From Gonocerus acuteangulatus (lineage: Eukaryota; Arthropoda; Insecta; Hemiptera; Coreidae): a stretch of DNA of 64,000 nt. The position numbers and the translations under genes were made by a program. Under the pieces are notes generated by a model. That model was not told the origin of the DNA. It was given only the letters and a program-made list of their open reading frames with translations, and did not search any database. This document shows positions 15,001 through 26,328 of the stretch, piece after piece (within the stretch, counting starts at the first letter, position 1; each line of letters starts with the position of its first letter). The stretch is from contig OX328125.1 of NCBI GenBank assembly GCA_946811695.1, positions 110,486,337-110,550,336 on the forward strand, in the 5' to 3' direction.

Positions 15001-18000
15001 CAACTTGGCCTTTCATCGCAGACAAACGTTTCTTATACAAAGTTATCGTCATCTAATAACATCATTTTATTCATGTCGACTAGTTTCTGGCAACTTGGCC
15101 TTTCATCGCAGACAAACGTTTCTTATACAAAGTAATCGTCATCTAATAACATCATTTTATTCATGTCGACTAGTTTCTGGCAACTTGGCCTTTCATCGCA
15201 GACAAACGTTTCTTATACAAAGTTATCGTCATCTAATAACATCATTTTATTCATGTCGACTAGTTTCTGGCAACTTGGCCTTTCATCGCAGACAAACGTT
15301 TCTTATACAAAGTAATCGTCATCTAATAACATCATTTTATTCATGTCGACTAGTTTCTGGCAACTTGGCCTTTCATCGCAGACAAACGTTTCTTATACAA
15401 AGTTATCGTCATCTAATAACATCATTTTATTCATGTCGACTAGTTTCTGGCAACTTGGCCTTTCATCGCAGACAAACGTTTCTTATACAAAGTTATCGTC
15501 ATCTAATAACATCATTTTATTCATGTCGACTAGTTTCTGGCAACTTGGCCTGTCATCGCAGACAAACGTTTCTTATACAAAGTAATCGTCATCTAATAAC
15601 ATCATTTTATTCATGTCGACTAGTTTCTGGCAACTTGGCCTGTCATCGCAGACAAACGTTTCTTATACAAAGTAATCGTCATCTAATAACATCATTTTAT
15701 TCATGTCGACTAGTTTCTGGCAACTTGGCCTTTCATCGCAGACAAACGTTTCTTATACAAAGTAATCGTCATCTAATAACATCATTTTATTCATGTCGAC
15801 TAGTTTCTGGCAACTTGGCCTTTCATCGCAGACAAACGTTTCTTATACAAAGTAATCGTCATCTAATAACATCATTTTATTCATGTCGACTAGTTTCTGG
15901 CAACTTGGCCTGTCATCGCAGACAAACGTTTCTTATACAAAGTAATCGTCATCTAATAACATCATTTTATTCATGTCGACTAGTTTCTGGCAACTTGGCC
16001 TTTCATCGCAGACAAACGTTTCTTATACAAAGTAATCGTCATCTAATAACATCATTTTATTCATGTCGACTAGTTTCTGGCAACTTGGCCTTTCATCGCA
16101 GACAAACGATTCTTATACAAAGTAATCGTCATCTAATAACATCATTTTATTCATGTCGACTAGTTTCTGGCAACTTGGCCTCTCATCGCAGACAAACGTT
16201 TCTTATACAAAGTTATCGTCATCTAATAACATCATTTTATTCATGTCGACTAGTTTCTGGCAACTTGGCCTGTCATCGCAGACAAACGTTTCTTATACAA
16301 AGTAATCGTCATCTAATAACATCACTTTATTCATGTCGACTAGTTTCTGGCAACTTGGCCTTTCATCGCAGACAAACGTTTCTTATACAAAGTAATCGTC
16401 ATCTAATAACATCATTTTATTCATGTCGACTAGTTTCTGGCAACTTGGCCTTTCATCGCAGACAAACGTTTCTTATACAAAGTTATCGTCATCTAATAAC
16501 ATCATTTTATTCATGTCGACTAGTTTCTGGCAACTTGGCCTGTCATCGCAGACAAACGTTTCTTATACAAAGTAATCGTCATCTAATAACATCATTTTAT
16601 TCATGTCGACTAGTTTCTGGCAACTTGGCTTCTCATCGCAGACAAACGTTTCTTATACAAAGTAATCGTCATCTAATAACATCATTTTATTCATGTCGAC
16701 TAGTTTCTGGCAACTTGGCCTGTCATCGCAGACAAACGTTTCTTATACAAAGTAATCGTCATCTAATAACATCATTTTATTCATGTCGACTAGTTTCTGG
16801 CAACTTGGCCTGTCATCGCAGACAAACGTTTCTTATACAAAGTAATCGTCATCTAATAACATCATTTTATTCATGTCGACTAGTTTCTGGCAACTTGGCC
16901 TTTCATCGCAGACAAACGTTTCTTATACAAAGTAATCGTCATCTAATAACATCATTTTATTCATGTCGACTAGTTTCTGGCAACTTGGCCTTTCATCGCA
17001 GACAAACGTTTCTTATACAAAGTTATCGTCATCTAATAACATCATTTTATTCATGTCGACTAGTTTCTGGCAACTTGGCCTGTCATCGCAGACAAACGTT
17101 TCTTATACAAAGTAATCGTCATCTAATAACATCATTTTATTCATGTCGACTAGTTTCTGGCAACTTGGCTTCTCATCGCAGACAAACGTTTCTTATACAA
17201 AGTAATCGTCATCTAATAACATCATTTTATTCATGTCGACTAGTTTCTGGCAACTTGGCCTCTCATCGCAGACAAACGTTTCTTATACAAAGTAATCGTC
17301 ATCTAATAACATCATTTTATTCATGTCGACTAGTTTCTGGCAACTTGGCCTGTCATCGCAGACAAACGTTTCTTATACAAAGTAATCGTCATCTAATAAC
17401 ATCATTTTATTCATGTCGACTAGTTTCTGGCAACTTGGCTTCTCATCGCAGACAAACGTTTCTTATACAAAGTAATCGTCATCTAATAACATCATTTTAT
17501 TCATGTCGACTAGTTTCTGGCAACTTGGCCTGTCATCGCAGACAAACGTTTCTTATACAAAGTAATCGTCATCTAATAACATCATTTTATTCATGTCGAC
17601 TAGTTTCTGGCAACTTGGCCTGTCATCGCAGACAAACGTTTCTTATACAAAGTAATCGTCATCTAATAACATCATTTTATTCATGTCGACTAGTTTCTGG
17701 CAACTTGGCCTGTCATCGCAGACAAACGTTTCTTATACAAAGTAATCGTCATCTAATAACATCATTTTATTCATGTCGACTAGTTTCTGGCAACTTGGCC
17801 TGTCATCGCAGACAAACGTTTCTTATACAAAGTTATCGCCATCTAATAACATCATTTTATTCATGTCGACTAGTTTCTGGCAACTTGGCCTGTCATCGCA
17901 GACAAATGTTTCTTATACAAAGTTATCGTCATCTAATAACATCATTTTATTCATGTCGACTAGTTTCTGGCAACTTGGCCTGTCATCGCAGACAAACGTT

Positions 18001-18303
18001 TCTTATACAAAGTTATCGCCATCTAATAACATCATTTTATTCATGTCGACTAGTTTCTGGCAACTTGGCCTCTCATCGCAGACAAACGTTTCTTATACAA
18101 AGTTATCGTCATCTAATAACATAATTTTATTCATGTCGACTAGTTTCTGGCAACTTGGCCTCTCATCGCAGACAAACGTTTCTTATACAAAGTAATCGTC
18201 ATCTAATAACATCATTTTATTCATGTCGACTAGTTTCTGGCAACTTGGCCTCTCATCACAGACAAACGTTTCTTATACAAAGTAATCGTCATCTAATAAC
18301 ATC
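1..18303. repeat. 90-bp tandem satellite array (about 203 monomers)
   Basis: The block starting tcttatacaa recurs every 90 bp without phase slips from the window edge to 18303, so the array probably continues to the left. Monomers are nearly identical. Variation is concentrated at a few sites: t/c/g before tcatcgca, agtaatc versus agttatc, and cgtt versus cgat. Rare linked variants (tcgtgtcgac at 1753, 5893, 10123; tcgac at 2179, 6319, 10549; caacttaacc at 3486, 7626, 11856) recur at spacings of 4140 and 4230 bp, which are 46 and 47 monomers and show higher-order repeats. Because 90 is divisible by three, one frame stays open for about 6000 codons; this is not a gene. The right-edge monomers (about 17820-18303) carry private changes, as expected of less homogenised array ends. 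Confidence 0.98.
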
Positions 18304-18544
18304 GTCAAAAAATAAATAAATTAAAAGTTTTTTTTTAAAGTTTAACATGAAAAATCGCCAGCCATGGTCATCAGATCGGAACGGGTCGGGTCGGTGGCTA
18401 TCGGATCGGGACCAATGTAGGTGCACCCAAAGTAAAAATCGAACCACCGCTATCTTCATGATCAAAGGGTTATAAAACGTGGCCTTTTTGTGTCGGAACT
18501 CACGGATTGCAGATAAAACCGCAACTAGCAAGAGGTTGGTTAAT
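18304..18544. other. Satellite flank, no recognised feature
   Basis: The satellite stops abruptly at 18303 inside a monomer. The following 240 bp are single-copy within this window. They are A/T-rich with a G+C-richer patch around 18375-18415 that repeats a ggatcgg/gggtcgg motif. I see no gene. Confidence 0.6.
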
Positions 18545-18554
18545 AAACTGCTAT

Positions 18555-18753
18555 GGGGTCTCCCGTGGTCTAATGGTTAGCGCCTTGGATTCATAAGCGG
18601 GAGATGGTGGGTTCGATCCCCACCTCCGGCAGGAATTTTCTCATCTCAGGGCTCGTTGGGAAAATTCCTCGCTGTACCCTGGATGTCGGCGCTAATGACC
18701 TAGAAGTAGATGCGCCGTAAAAAAAAAAAAAAAAAAAAAAACCAACAAAAAAA
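18555..18753 (+). mobile_element. SINE-A copy 1 (tRNA-derived SINE), intact
   Basis: The head is tRNA-like with an internal RNA polymerase III promoter: A box tggtctaatgg (18566-18576) and B box ggttcgatccc (18610-18620). The arm around the B box pairs (ggtgg/ccacc). A non-tRNA body follows (gaattttctcatc ... ggatgtcggcgctaatg), then a poly(A) tail. The 10-bp direct repeat aaactgctat flanks the copy at 18545-18554 and 18754-18763 as a target-site duplication, so this is a true retroposed insertion. The anticodon-loop position reads ttcataa here but differs in other copies. It depends on a LINE partner for mobility; which one cannot be told. Confidence 0.92.
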
Positions 18754-18763
18754 AAACTGCTAT

Positions 18764-19583
18764 CTGTGTAAAGACCCGGGTAATATTGCATTAAGAATTT
18801 ATAAATAATACCACAGACCTTTGTACTGAAAGCCAATCCTTCTGGGCGGGGCTGAAGCCATGTTTTATTGCATCGAGGTAGAACATGAGCTCAGAGAGGT
18901 TCGATTACTATCGATATATTAACAGATAGTTACATCTCGGTGTACTGCTGACCTTAGCAAGCAATAGCTCATAATTATCACGGAAGTATATTACATTTTA
19001 ATTAATTTTTTTTACACAGGTGTATTACCTTTGTCATTCGAAAGCCATAATTTATTTATGACCAACAGGAGAGGAATATTTCCCAACTATTTACTGCTCA
19101 ACTTGGTGGAATATATTGGTGTTTAGAAGAAATAACTTGGTAAGTTTATCTTTATCAAGCTATGTTTATCGTGGTTTTTATCAATGCTGCGAATTATCCC
19201 TGGTTTACACGATCTTCGAGCTTGTCATTTGATGCTTACTTCTCACTAAGCTGGCTTTGTGAAAAGTACTTCAAACGGTGCTGGACAAGTGCGTTCAGTA
19301 CGGTCCGCCACCTTTTTCTAGGGAGTTATGGCTGAAGCCGAGTTTTCTTGAAATCACCACTGCTGGAAATCGAGCCTACAACTTTAGACATTGAGTGCTC
19401 ACGCCTTAGCTCTCACGGCCATACCTTCTCCCCACGATCATAAGAACTAAAATATATGAATTTTTTGTTAGAGTTTGTAGTGGACGAATTATCACAATAA
19501 CAACTACTTTATCAACAGAAATTTCGAGGTTTGAGCTTTTCCTCGTTAAATATCTGGAGAATCTGGTACCAATTCATGGCTAA
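18764..19583. other. Unassigned A/T-rich interval
   Basis: This is single-copy within the window. There are no convincing coding frames, tandem repeats or terminal repeats. A short stretch near 19307-19325 (ccacctttttctaggg) resembles one near 34249-34266, too short to define a family. Confidence 0.5.
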
Positions 19584-19626
<43 letters not shown>

Positions 19627-20522
19627 CACGTGACTGTCTGTTTTTCTGTTTGTTTGTTCCTTATACAAATCCACACCGTTTGACCGATTTTGACCAAACT
19701 TGGAATAATGTTAGGTCTTGATACGAGAAATCTCCTAGGCTAGGTCAAAAAAATCTACCAGCTGTCTGCCTGTATGTTCGTCCCTTATACAAATCCACAC
19801 CGTTTGTCCGATTTTGACTAAACTCGGTACACATGTGGATCTTAATCTGGGGAGTGTCGTAGGCTAAGTCAAAAACGTCTACCAGCTGTCTGTCTGTCTG
19901 TTTGTCCCTAATACAAATCCACACCGTTCGTCCGATTTTGACTAAACTCGGAACACATGTAGATCCTAATCTGGAGAGTGCCGTAGGCTAGGTCAAAAAC
20001 CTCTACCAGCTGTCTGTATGTATGTTTGTTTCCTATAAAAATCTACACCGTTCGACCGATTTTGACCTAAGTTGGAACACAGGTAGATCTTGATACGGCG
20101 ATTGCCATAGGCTAGGTCAAAACGCCCACCATCTGTCTGTCTGTATGTTTGTTCTTTATACAAACCCACACCGTTTGACAGATTTTGATCAAACTGGGCA
20201 CACAGGTTGGTCTTGATCAGGGGATTGTCATAGGCCAGGTCAAAAACGTCTACCAGCTGCTGTCTGTATGTTTTTTTTTTAAATAAAAATCCACACCGTC
20301 AGACCGATTTTTACCAAACTTGGCATACATGTATGTCTTGATACGGGGGGTGTTATAGGTTATGTCAAAGTCGTCTAGGACTCAGACTTGGGAGGTCACA
20401 GTTTCGAAACAGTTACAGATTCGTGTTATTAGATTTTAATAATACTTATTTGGTTTCTAATTTACTTAGGCTTTTCTATATGCAGAAAGTAGGTGTAGCA
20501 TGGCACGCCGGGTAACAGCTAG
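19584..20522 (+). mobile_element. Non-autonomous Helitron-like element 1
   Basis: The 5' end is TC followed by an AT run (19584 onward) and the 3' end is gggtaacagCTAG (20519-20522). The host base on the left is A (19583) and on the right T (20523), matching Helitron insertion between A and T without target duplication. Just before the 3' end lies gtgtagcatggcacgcc, which recurs almost exactly in a second copy ending at 43738. No Rep/helicase coding is present, so the copy is non-autonomous. The canonical 3' hairpin is imperfect here. The body consists of about six diverged repeats, listed separately. Confidence 0.72.
19625..20400 (+). repeat. Six diverged ~124-bp internal repeats of the Helitron
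   Basis: The landmark ccgattttgac (or a near variant) occurs at about 19684, 19808, 19932, 20056, 20178 and 20304, roughly every 124 bp. Each is embedded in the same order of blocks: ctgtctgtttgtt, atacaaatccacaccg, ccgattttgac, aggtcttgatacgg, ataggctaggtcaaaa. The units are diverged from each other, so the array is old. Confidence 0.85.
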
Positions 20523-20523
20523 T

Positions 20524-20844
20524 CCCCTATACATTTCTTACTAACGAGTACTTAGCGAAAATTTCTATTGGAGACCATTCTGATGTAAAAGAGCTTGAAT
20601 TTTTGGGTGTGCTATATAGGCAAATATTGAGCTTTTCTTCCATAAGACACATGCTGATTCTTGAGTTTATAAGCTCTTATAATTTTTTAATTAGTAAAAC
20701 TCATTGTCTCAGGACTGGTAAATCATTGACTAATAGTCATCATGGTTTTCTGTACAGTCTGCTCTATCTTTTATATATTCTTCACTATATGAATATTTTC
20801 AAGTCCAATACTTGAAAGAACTGTTTATATTTCTCAAAATGCCG
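20524..20844. other. Unassigned A/T-rich interval
   Basis: I see no gene, RNA or repeat of note. Short open frames here have no recognisable protein features. Confidence 0.5.
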
Positions 20845-20854
20845 TTTTTAAGGG

Positions 20855-21405
20855 TATTTTTTGGGCATAAGGGGATGCATATCAAATTTGATTTTGGCAC
20901 GATGATAAACCTAACTAGGAAGCATGTATTAAAAGTATTCTGGGCAGGGGAGTTATTCAGAATTGACTTGAACCTCTTTATCATATTATACTCTTTTGGT
21001 TTTCTTTATGATATTAAGTATCTTTTATTAATAAACAAAATAATAAAACTAGATTCTAATTATAAATAGAACTACAGGGGTCTCCCGTGGTCTAGCGGCT
21101 AGCGCCTTAGATTCGTAAGCGAGAGATGGTAGGTTCGATCCCCACCGGCGGCAGGAATTTTCTCATCGCACGGCTCGGTGGGAAAATTCCTCGTTGCACC
21201 CTGGATGTCGGCGCTAATGGCCCAGATTTGTCGAAGCGCCGTAAAAAAAAAATAAATAAATAAAAAAGAATAAAAAAATAGAACTACAATATTTTAGATA
21301 TTATATATAATTAGAATCTAGGCCTAATATTCCTAAAGTGATATTATTTTATCATCGTGCCAAAATCATATTTAATATACCTCCCCTTATGCCAAAAAAT
21401 TACGC
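20855..21405. repeat. Diverged inverted repeat with a SINE near its centre
   Basis: The left arm contains gggcataagggga and gattttggcacgatgataaa (about 20863-20911). The right arm contains their reverse complements (tttatcatcgtgccaaaatc and tccccttatgcc, about 21349-21396). The inner parts pair again through agattctaattata (about 21051-21064) and its complement near 21309-21321. The arms are diverged and have indels. SINE-A copy 2 was inserted close to the symmetry centre. This may be a fold-back transposon remnant; the termini are unclear. Confidence 0.7.
21077..21275 (+). mobile_element. SINE-A copy 2, intact
   Basis: This has the same structure as copy 1: the head begins ggggtctcccgtggtcta, then a B box ggttcgatccc, the gaattttctcatc block and the ggatgtcggcgctaatgg block, and an A-rich tail with taaataaa interruptions. 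The 13-bp target-site duplication aaatagaactaca is at 21064-21076 and 21276-21288. The anticodon-loop position reads ttcgtaa, unlike copy 1. Confidence 0.92.
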
Positions 21406-21420
21406 ATTTCTTTTGCGTGT

Positions 21421-22358
21421 GCCTATTTAAAAGAAATCTTAAAAGGATTTAATTTCTGTAAAATATGCTTATTTATATACTGTTTCGTGGAAGAGGGATT
21501 ATTAGGTTTAATGATGGATCAGCCAGTGATCGGTGTGTACGTGACTGGAGGTAATTTCTAAACGTTTCGTTCATTTGTATAATTTCCCCGAGAAATAAGT
21601 GGCGAATTGTAGAAAGTAGGTTGCCAGGGATTTGATGTGACGTTTGCTCCGGTTGGTGTCTTGTTCACTAGAATACAGCTATACACACATGAGACCTGAA
21701 ATCGCAGAAATTAACGCAAACATTCAAATTTTCACCGCAATGTGTGCAATGAATTGTTCGAAACCCTGAAAATAACAGGGTTTTTATTGTTAAACAATAT
21801 TTTTAAAAATTTAGAACGATGTATGGTGGAAATATTTATTTAACTTGGTCATCTGTGAAAAACGTTAATTAAATGATTCAGGGAGCCCCGCTTATGTAAG
21901 TATCATAACCCGCTTATGATATTCACTCGATGAGGAACAGCACATCAAAAGAGGTTATGAAAAAACGAGAAAATGTTTTAAAAAAAAAAAGTATTGGAGA
22001 TTATTTTACTGTTATTCAATAGTAAAATGAACATATCGCACTGCTATTTCTAAAGTGACAACTTGAAAATCGGTGATTTTCAATTATGACTATGAAAGAC
22101 ATGGTAAATATCTCTTTATGAACCATCAAAACTGTATTTCCCTAGCTTCAGAGCTTGTACACCAGAGGGAACTTGTATCACTCTTCCTGTCTTAATGTTA
22201 TTCCCCCTACATAGGCAAGAGTGACACATTTTCAGTTGAGTTTTATTTTGAGTTGTGTCACTTTAGAAATACTAGTGTGATATGTATGTACTAACTATGA
22301 GTTCAATAAATACAGTTGGATTTATATGTATGTAAAAACAATATGTATTTGTGTAAAA
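21421..22358. other. Unassigned interval
   Basis: A/T-rich, single-copy in the window, no supported coding region. The text around 21884-21937 contains gccccgcttatg and acccgcttatgat, reminiscent of the ccccgcttat block of family E, but too short to call. Confidence 0.45.
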
Positions 22359-22362
22359 TTAA

Positions 22363-23325
22363 CCCTCGGGAACGCGCGGTATCCAGTAGATACATAGTAG
22401 CAACGTCTTAGGGGAATCCGCTATGATAGGATAGAGTGAGGCAGTTCCCGTCACTTCTAGCTGCTTTTTTCATTGTTACCGTCACTTCAGTTTTAAATTG
22501 TTGCTCGTCGGATGAGGTTAAGCCTGATTTTGCCCTATTTTTGCTTCTTAGATACATCGCGCATTCCCAGGTAATTAATTCTTATCAACGATTTTAAAAA
22601 AAAATTGTGTCTCTATTAGGTTCTATTTGGTCCTTTGCATGTTAGGTAATGCCTGACTATGTCTGAAATATCCATTTGAGGATTAAAATTACAGTATTAT
22701 CTCTCAGATATCGCACGTCTCCGTGTGCCTTGACCTTCATACTATCGATTTTTTTTATTTTTTTTTTATTTCAGAAAATCTTCTTTTGAATTATTATTTG
22801 TATATTGTTCTATTATTCTGTTAATGTTTGTATGTTTTACTGATTTGACTTATTTTTAGTATACTCACCATAACAGTTACAACATTTTTTTGTATATCAG
22901 TATGTTTTCATAAAGCAGTCTGTTTTTATACAGCAGTCTGTTTTTATACAGCAGTCTGTTTTTATATAGCAGTATGTTTTTATACAGCAGTCTGTTTTTA
23001 TACAGCAGTCTGTTTTTATATAGCAGTATGTTTTTATACAGCAGTCTGTTTTCCAAATATGTAACAATTTAATTCAATTAAAGAGATTGTTTATTATCTT
23101 ATTGTATGTTTCTTAATTATAAATTAAATACAAAAAGACTTCATTGGTTATCCTTACAATAATTATAAGAATATTTTATAATTTAGCTAAATTAAACTTT
23201 TATAATTCATCCAATGCGATATATTGCTTTATTAAAATTGAAAAAAATATTATATCAGAACAATATATACGATTCAGATACATCGCGCGTTCCCGTGTTA
23301 GGAAATGAGCGCGCGCTCCCGAGGG
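22363..23325. mobile_element. Non-autonomous piggyBac-type element
   Basis: Terminal inverted repeats CCCTCGGGAACGCGCG (22363-22378) and its complement with one mismatch (23310-23325) are flanked on both sides by TTAA (22359-22362 and 23326-23329). TTAA duplication plus CCC termini is the signature of the piggyBac superfamily. Subterminal motifs of the form gatacatcgcgcattccc repeat near 22552 and 23276, and related text occurs near 22709. No transposase frame is visible in the 963-bp interior, so mobilisation would need a transposase in trans. An 18-bp minisatellite lies inside. Confidence 0.85.
22897..23052 (+). repeat. 18-bp minisatellite inside the piggyBac-type element
   Basis: The unit cagcagtctgtttttata is repeated about nine times with small variants (tagcagtatg, aaagcagtc). 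It is confined to the interior of the transposon. Confidence 0.9.
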
Positions 23326-23329
23326 TTAA

Positions 23330-23897
23330 TGTAGGTTAATTAACTCATATTTTATTGTCTTTTTATATCCTTTTTTTTTCTCCAAAAAGAAAATTCTGAG
23401 GTCAACTTTAATTAAAACACCTTGGTATGATCACTTCCTCAGACCATAATCATGTGTTTTATTTATATCTCCACTTTTCACCAAGTGTTACATCAAAATA
23501 AACCCTATTATTACATCATTTACATTAATATAAACCCTATGTAAATAATTTAAATCTTATTTTATCTCAACGCCAGCAGCCTCATTATTAAACTTTTTTT
23601 TTAGGCCTTGCCATCCTGGCATATTTTTCAAACAACTAAACAATAAACCTTAAAATTACTATTATGTATTATTATTATCAATTTATTCTAATTCTACCAT
23701 AAATACATTATTCAAATCTTACATTCATTTTACAGTTATATTCCAGTCCTTAAGCACGGCTATTTTCTTTAATATCCCCCACATTCCCAAGAATCTTTCA
23801 TGATATTAATTACTTATCTATGCCTATCATAAAATACATATAAAAACCATTCATAATTTTTTTTTAAATAATCACAATAATTATCACCTTTATTTTT
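23330..23897. other. Unassigned A/T-rich interval
   Basis: Strongly A/T-rich sequence without coding potential or clear repeats. Confidence 0.5.
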
Positions 23898-24022
23898 AGC
23901 ACTTTCCTCCGAAGGAAAGTAGCTGCTATTGAGGTTGGACTCATGACGGAGTTTTTGAAAAATTTCTTCAAATCTTTATCTATCCTACCTAGTAGACACC
24001 GAAAATGACCCCCGTTAAAATT

Positions 24023-24057
<35 letters not shown>

Positions 24058-25040
24058 CTGTTAACACGATAGCGGCCAGAGTTTTTGTTTTTTCGTCACG
24101 AAACTTGGTATATAGCATTCAATTAGCAAACGATTGAACGAGTTCGTTAACCACCAAAGTCGGTCCACCGGAAGGGAGGGTTTACCCAGAACCCAAAACA
24201 CTAATCTGACCATGTCAGCCGTAATATTTGTTATATTTCAACGAAACTTGGTATTCGTAATGGTAATATAGAGAGAAAAGTGAGATATAAAAATGAACTA
24301 AATCGGTTCATTAGAAGGGGGGGGGGATTACTCCGGACCCACAATACCAATTCGCCACTACCAGCCGTGATTTTTGGTATATTTCGACGAAACTCGGTAT
24401 TCGTAGTGGTAATCCACAGGTAAATATGTGCTGTAAAAATAAACTAAATCGGTTCATTAGGAGGGGGGTTTACTCCGGACCCACAATACCAATTCGCCAC
24501 TACCAGCCGTGATTTTTAGTATATTTCGACGAAACTCGGTATTCGTAGTGGTAATCTACAGGTAAATATGTGTTGTAAAAATAAACTAAATCGGTTCATT
24601 AGAACGGGGGGGGGGGGGTTACTCCGGACCCAAATTCCAAATGTAAAAATGAGCTGAATCGGTCAATCGGAAAGCGGGTACAAATCTTGTTTAATTTGTA
24701 ATATATTTCAATAGAAAAGCCCGCCAGACGTAGGTTCACAAAGCCGCCGCAAGGAGCGTTTTCTACCACTAGAGTGACTTCTATCCTGTTCCTGCGTTAG
24801 ATCAAAATACGATAATATGAGGTTTTTTGTATTTATTAAGTAGTGTAATAGGTACCATGTGTAAACATAACTCTGGAAGCAAATTAATAATTGATCAGTT
24901 ACTCATTACAAATTTAAAAGAGAACTATTCATGTTTTTATTTGATTTATGTAGGATATTTTAAGCAAATTGTTCTGGAAAGCAGTCTACACTACCCAAAT
25001 TCTGAGGAAAGTGCTTAGTTATGCAGCTCCTGCGTGATGG
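23898..25040 (+). mobile_element. Family D element, copy 1 (hairpin-ended, unclassified)
   Basis: The left end is the near-perfect palindrome actttcctccgaaggaaagt. A conserved block follows (gaggttggactcatgacgg ... caccgaaaatgacccccgtt), then an (AT)n/(GT)n microsatellite, then several diverged repeats of roughly 140 bp around cgaaactcggtattcg and aaatcggttcattag. Near the right end gaggaaagtgct (25004-25015) is the inverted complement of the left agcactttcctc (23898-23909). Homology with other copies continues through the hairpin gcagctcctgc to about 25040. No transposase is seen. A 63-codon open stretch near 24827-25018 recurs in copies 2 and 4 but lacks a conserved ATG, so I do not call it a gene. 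Confidence 0.75.
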
Positions 25041-26160
25041 GCTTTTTAATTCTATTTAAAATTTCAGGGTAATGCTCATTAATTTTTGAGTGTTTGTATT
25101 AAAATTAATTGCATATTTTATGTTAATTTTAACCATTTATATGTAACTAGACGAACAATATTTCACTTGAAGATATGGTATTGAGAGTTGAGTGCGTATA
25201 CTTTCCTTCGAAGCACCTTGATAAACATACAGATAATTATTAAGGAAAGTAGGTTTGAAATATTGTTATGTATTAACTAAATAATAAAATCCTTGACAAG
25301 TCTTGCCGCGACGATCCTCGAACCCGATGAAAGGTAATATTATTAAGCAATAGTGCCACCACACCATGAGATAATCCTAAAACCTACTCCACTTGCTTGA
25401 TCCTTGGCCTACAGGTCTACCAACCACTAGCTGACCTCACTATCTCTCTCCGATTCACGCTTTGTCGATCTTCCTGGCTAATGTCGACAATACTCTAATA
25501 CCAGTTATCCGCCAAGGTCGACATGAAGAAAGCAATCATTGTTATTGCACTTTTCCGCTTGTCATACTTTCAGCTGGAGTTCGTTGCACTTCTGGGTCGG
25601 TGTGTTCCTTTGTTCTTCAAGGAATATATGTCAGCTGGTTTCGTGTTATTTCCTGTCATCAAACACAATCTGTTCATTGTTTTTCATTCTATATGCGTTT
25701 CTGTAATGGGAGAAAATCCTCTAGCCCGTTCAGAGAGACGGAAAAATTAAATTCCGCATGAGAGAACTTTTGAGTGAAATATCCTTTACGGTTCCGCCAT
25801 TTTCAAAGTGTCAATCCAATGTTAAGCAGTAAAAACTGATTATGTCTCGTTTAAAACTAAGGAAGACTTTGAGAGATCAGGCAAAGGAGATAGTGTTTAA
25901 TATTTATCAATACTTAGCCAAAACTTAGATCGTTTGCTTTTGATTTTTTTTCTTATAGATCTTAGTAGTAAAATGATTATTATAAGTAAAACAGAACCCG
26001 TAACATGAATTATTTCTTGTTTGAAATACAGCTTTCCGACTGGAATTCAAAGATACCTTGAGAGTATTTTCTACAACATTTTTTTTAAAATTGCATTTAG
26101 TAGTAAATGGACTATTTTAGTAAAATAATATTTAATGAGGATTTTTTTATTTTAAGGTGT
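25041..26160. other. Unassigned interval
   Basis: No supported genes. Two overlapping frames (25462-25761 and 25523-25750) have no recognisable features and no flanking signals. A second palindrome-like actttccttcgaag near 25200 and aaggaaagt near 25244 may be a further decayed edge of family D. Confidence 0.4.
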
Positions 26161-26328
26161 ACCCACGCAAAATGGGGCCAATCTACTTTTCGTGTTTCAA
26201 AAAAGGCCCCCAAATCTTAAACGACTTCAATATATTTTTTTAAAATGAAAGCTCATAAAATTAAGAACAACTTTGTCAGGACATATTTTTTTTTTTTTTT
26301 TTCCTGTTTATTAAATAACGTGTAAATA

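Noticed and set aside
65..18124. Open reading frame of about 6000 codons with a 30-residue repeat
   Set aside because: It exists only because the 90-bp satellite has a period divisible by three and no stop in one frame. It has no start context, no unique domain, ends by mutation in an edge monomer, and the monomer variation is not shaped by codon position.
1..18303. CRISPR-like array
   Set aside because: Monomers are directly adjacent with no unique spacers, and the context is eukaryotic.
18555..18632. Functional tRNA gene at the SINE-A head
   Set aside because: The anticodon-loop position differs between copies (cat, cgt, tat), there is no proper acceptor stem, and the unit is retroposed with a poly(A) tail and target duplications.
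23898..25015. TTA target-site duplication around family D copy 1
   Set aside because: The triplet next to the right inverted end is part of sequence conserved in other copies for another 25 bp, so it is not host target DNA.
24827..25018. 63-codon frame repeated in family D copies (also at 36890-37081 and 39743-39934)
   Set aside because: It is conserved as part of the repeat, but it starts with TTG, its first internal ATG is lost in copy 2, and differences between copies are mostly amino-acid changing. Shared DNA ancestry explains it.
25462..25761. Two overlapping frames of 99 and 75 codons
   Set aside because: No recognisable domain, neighbouring signals or splice context; consistent with chance.
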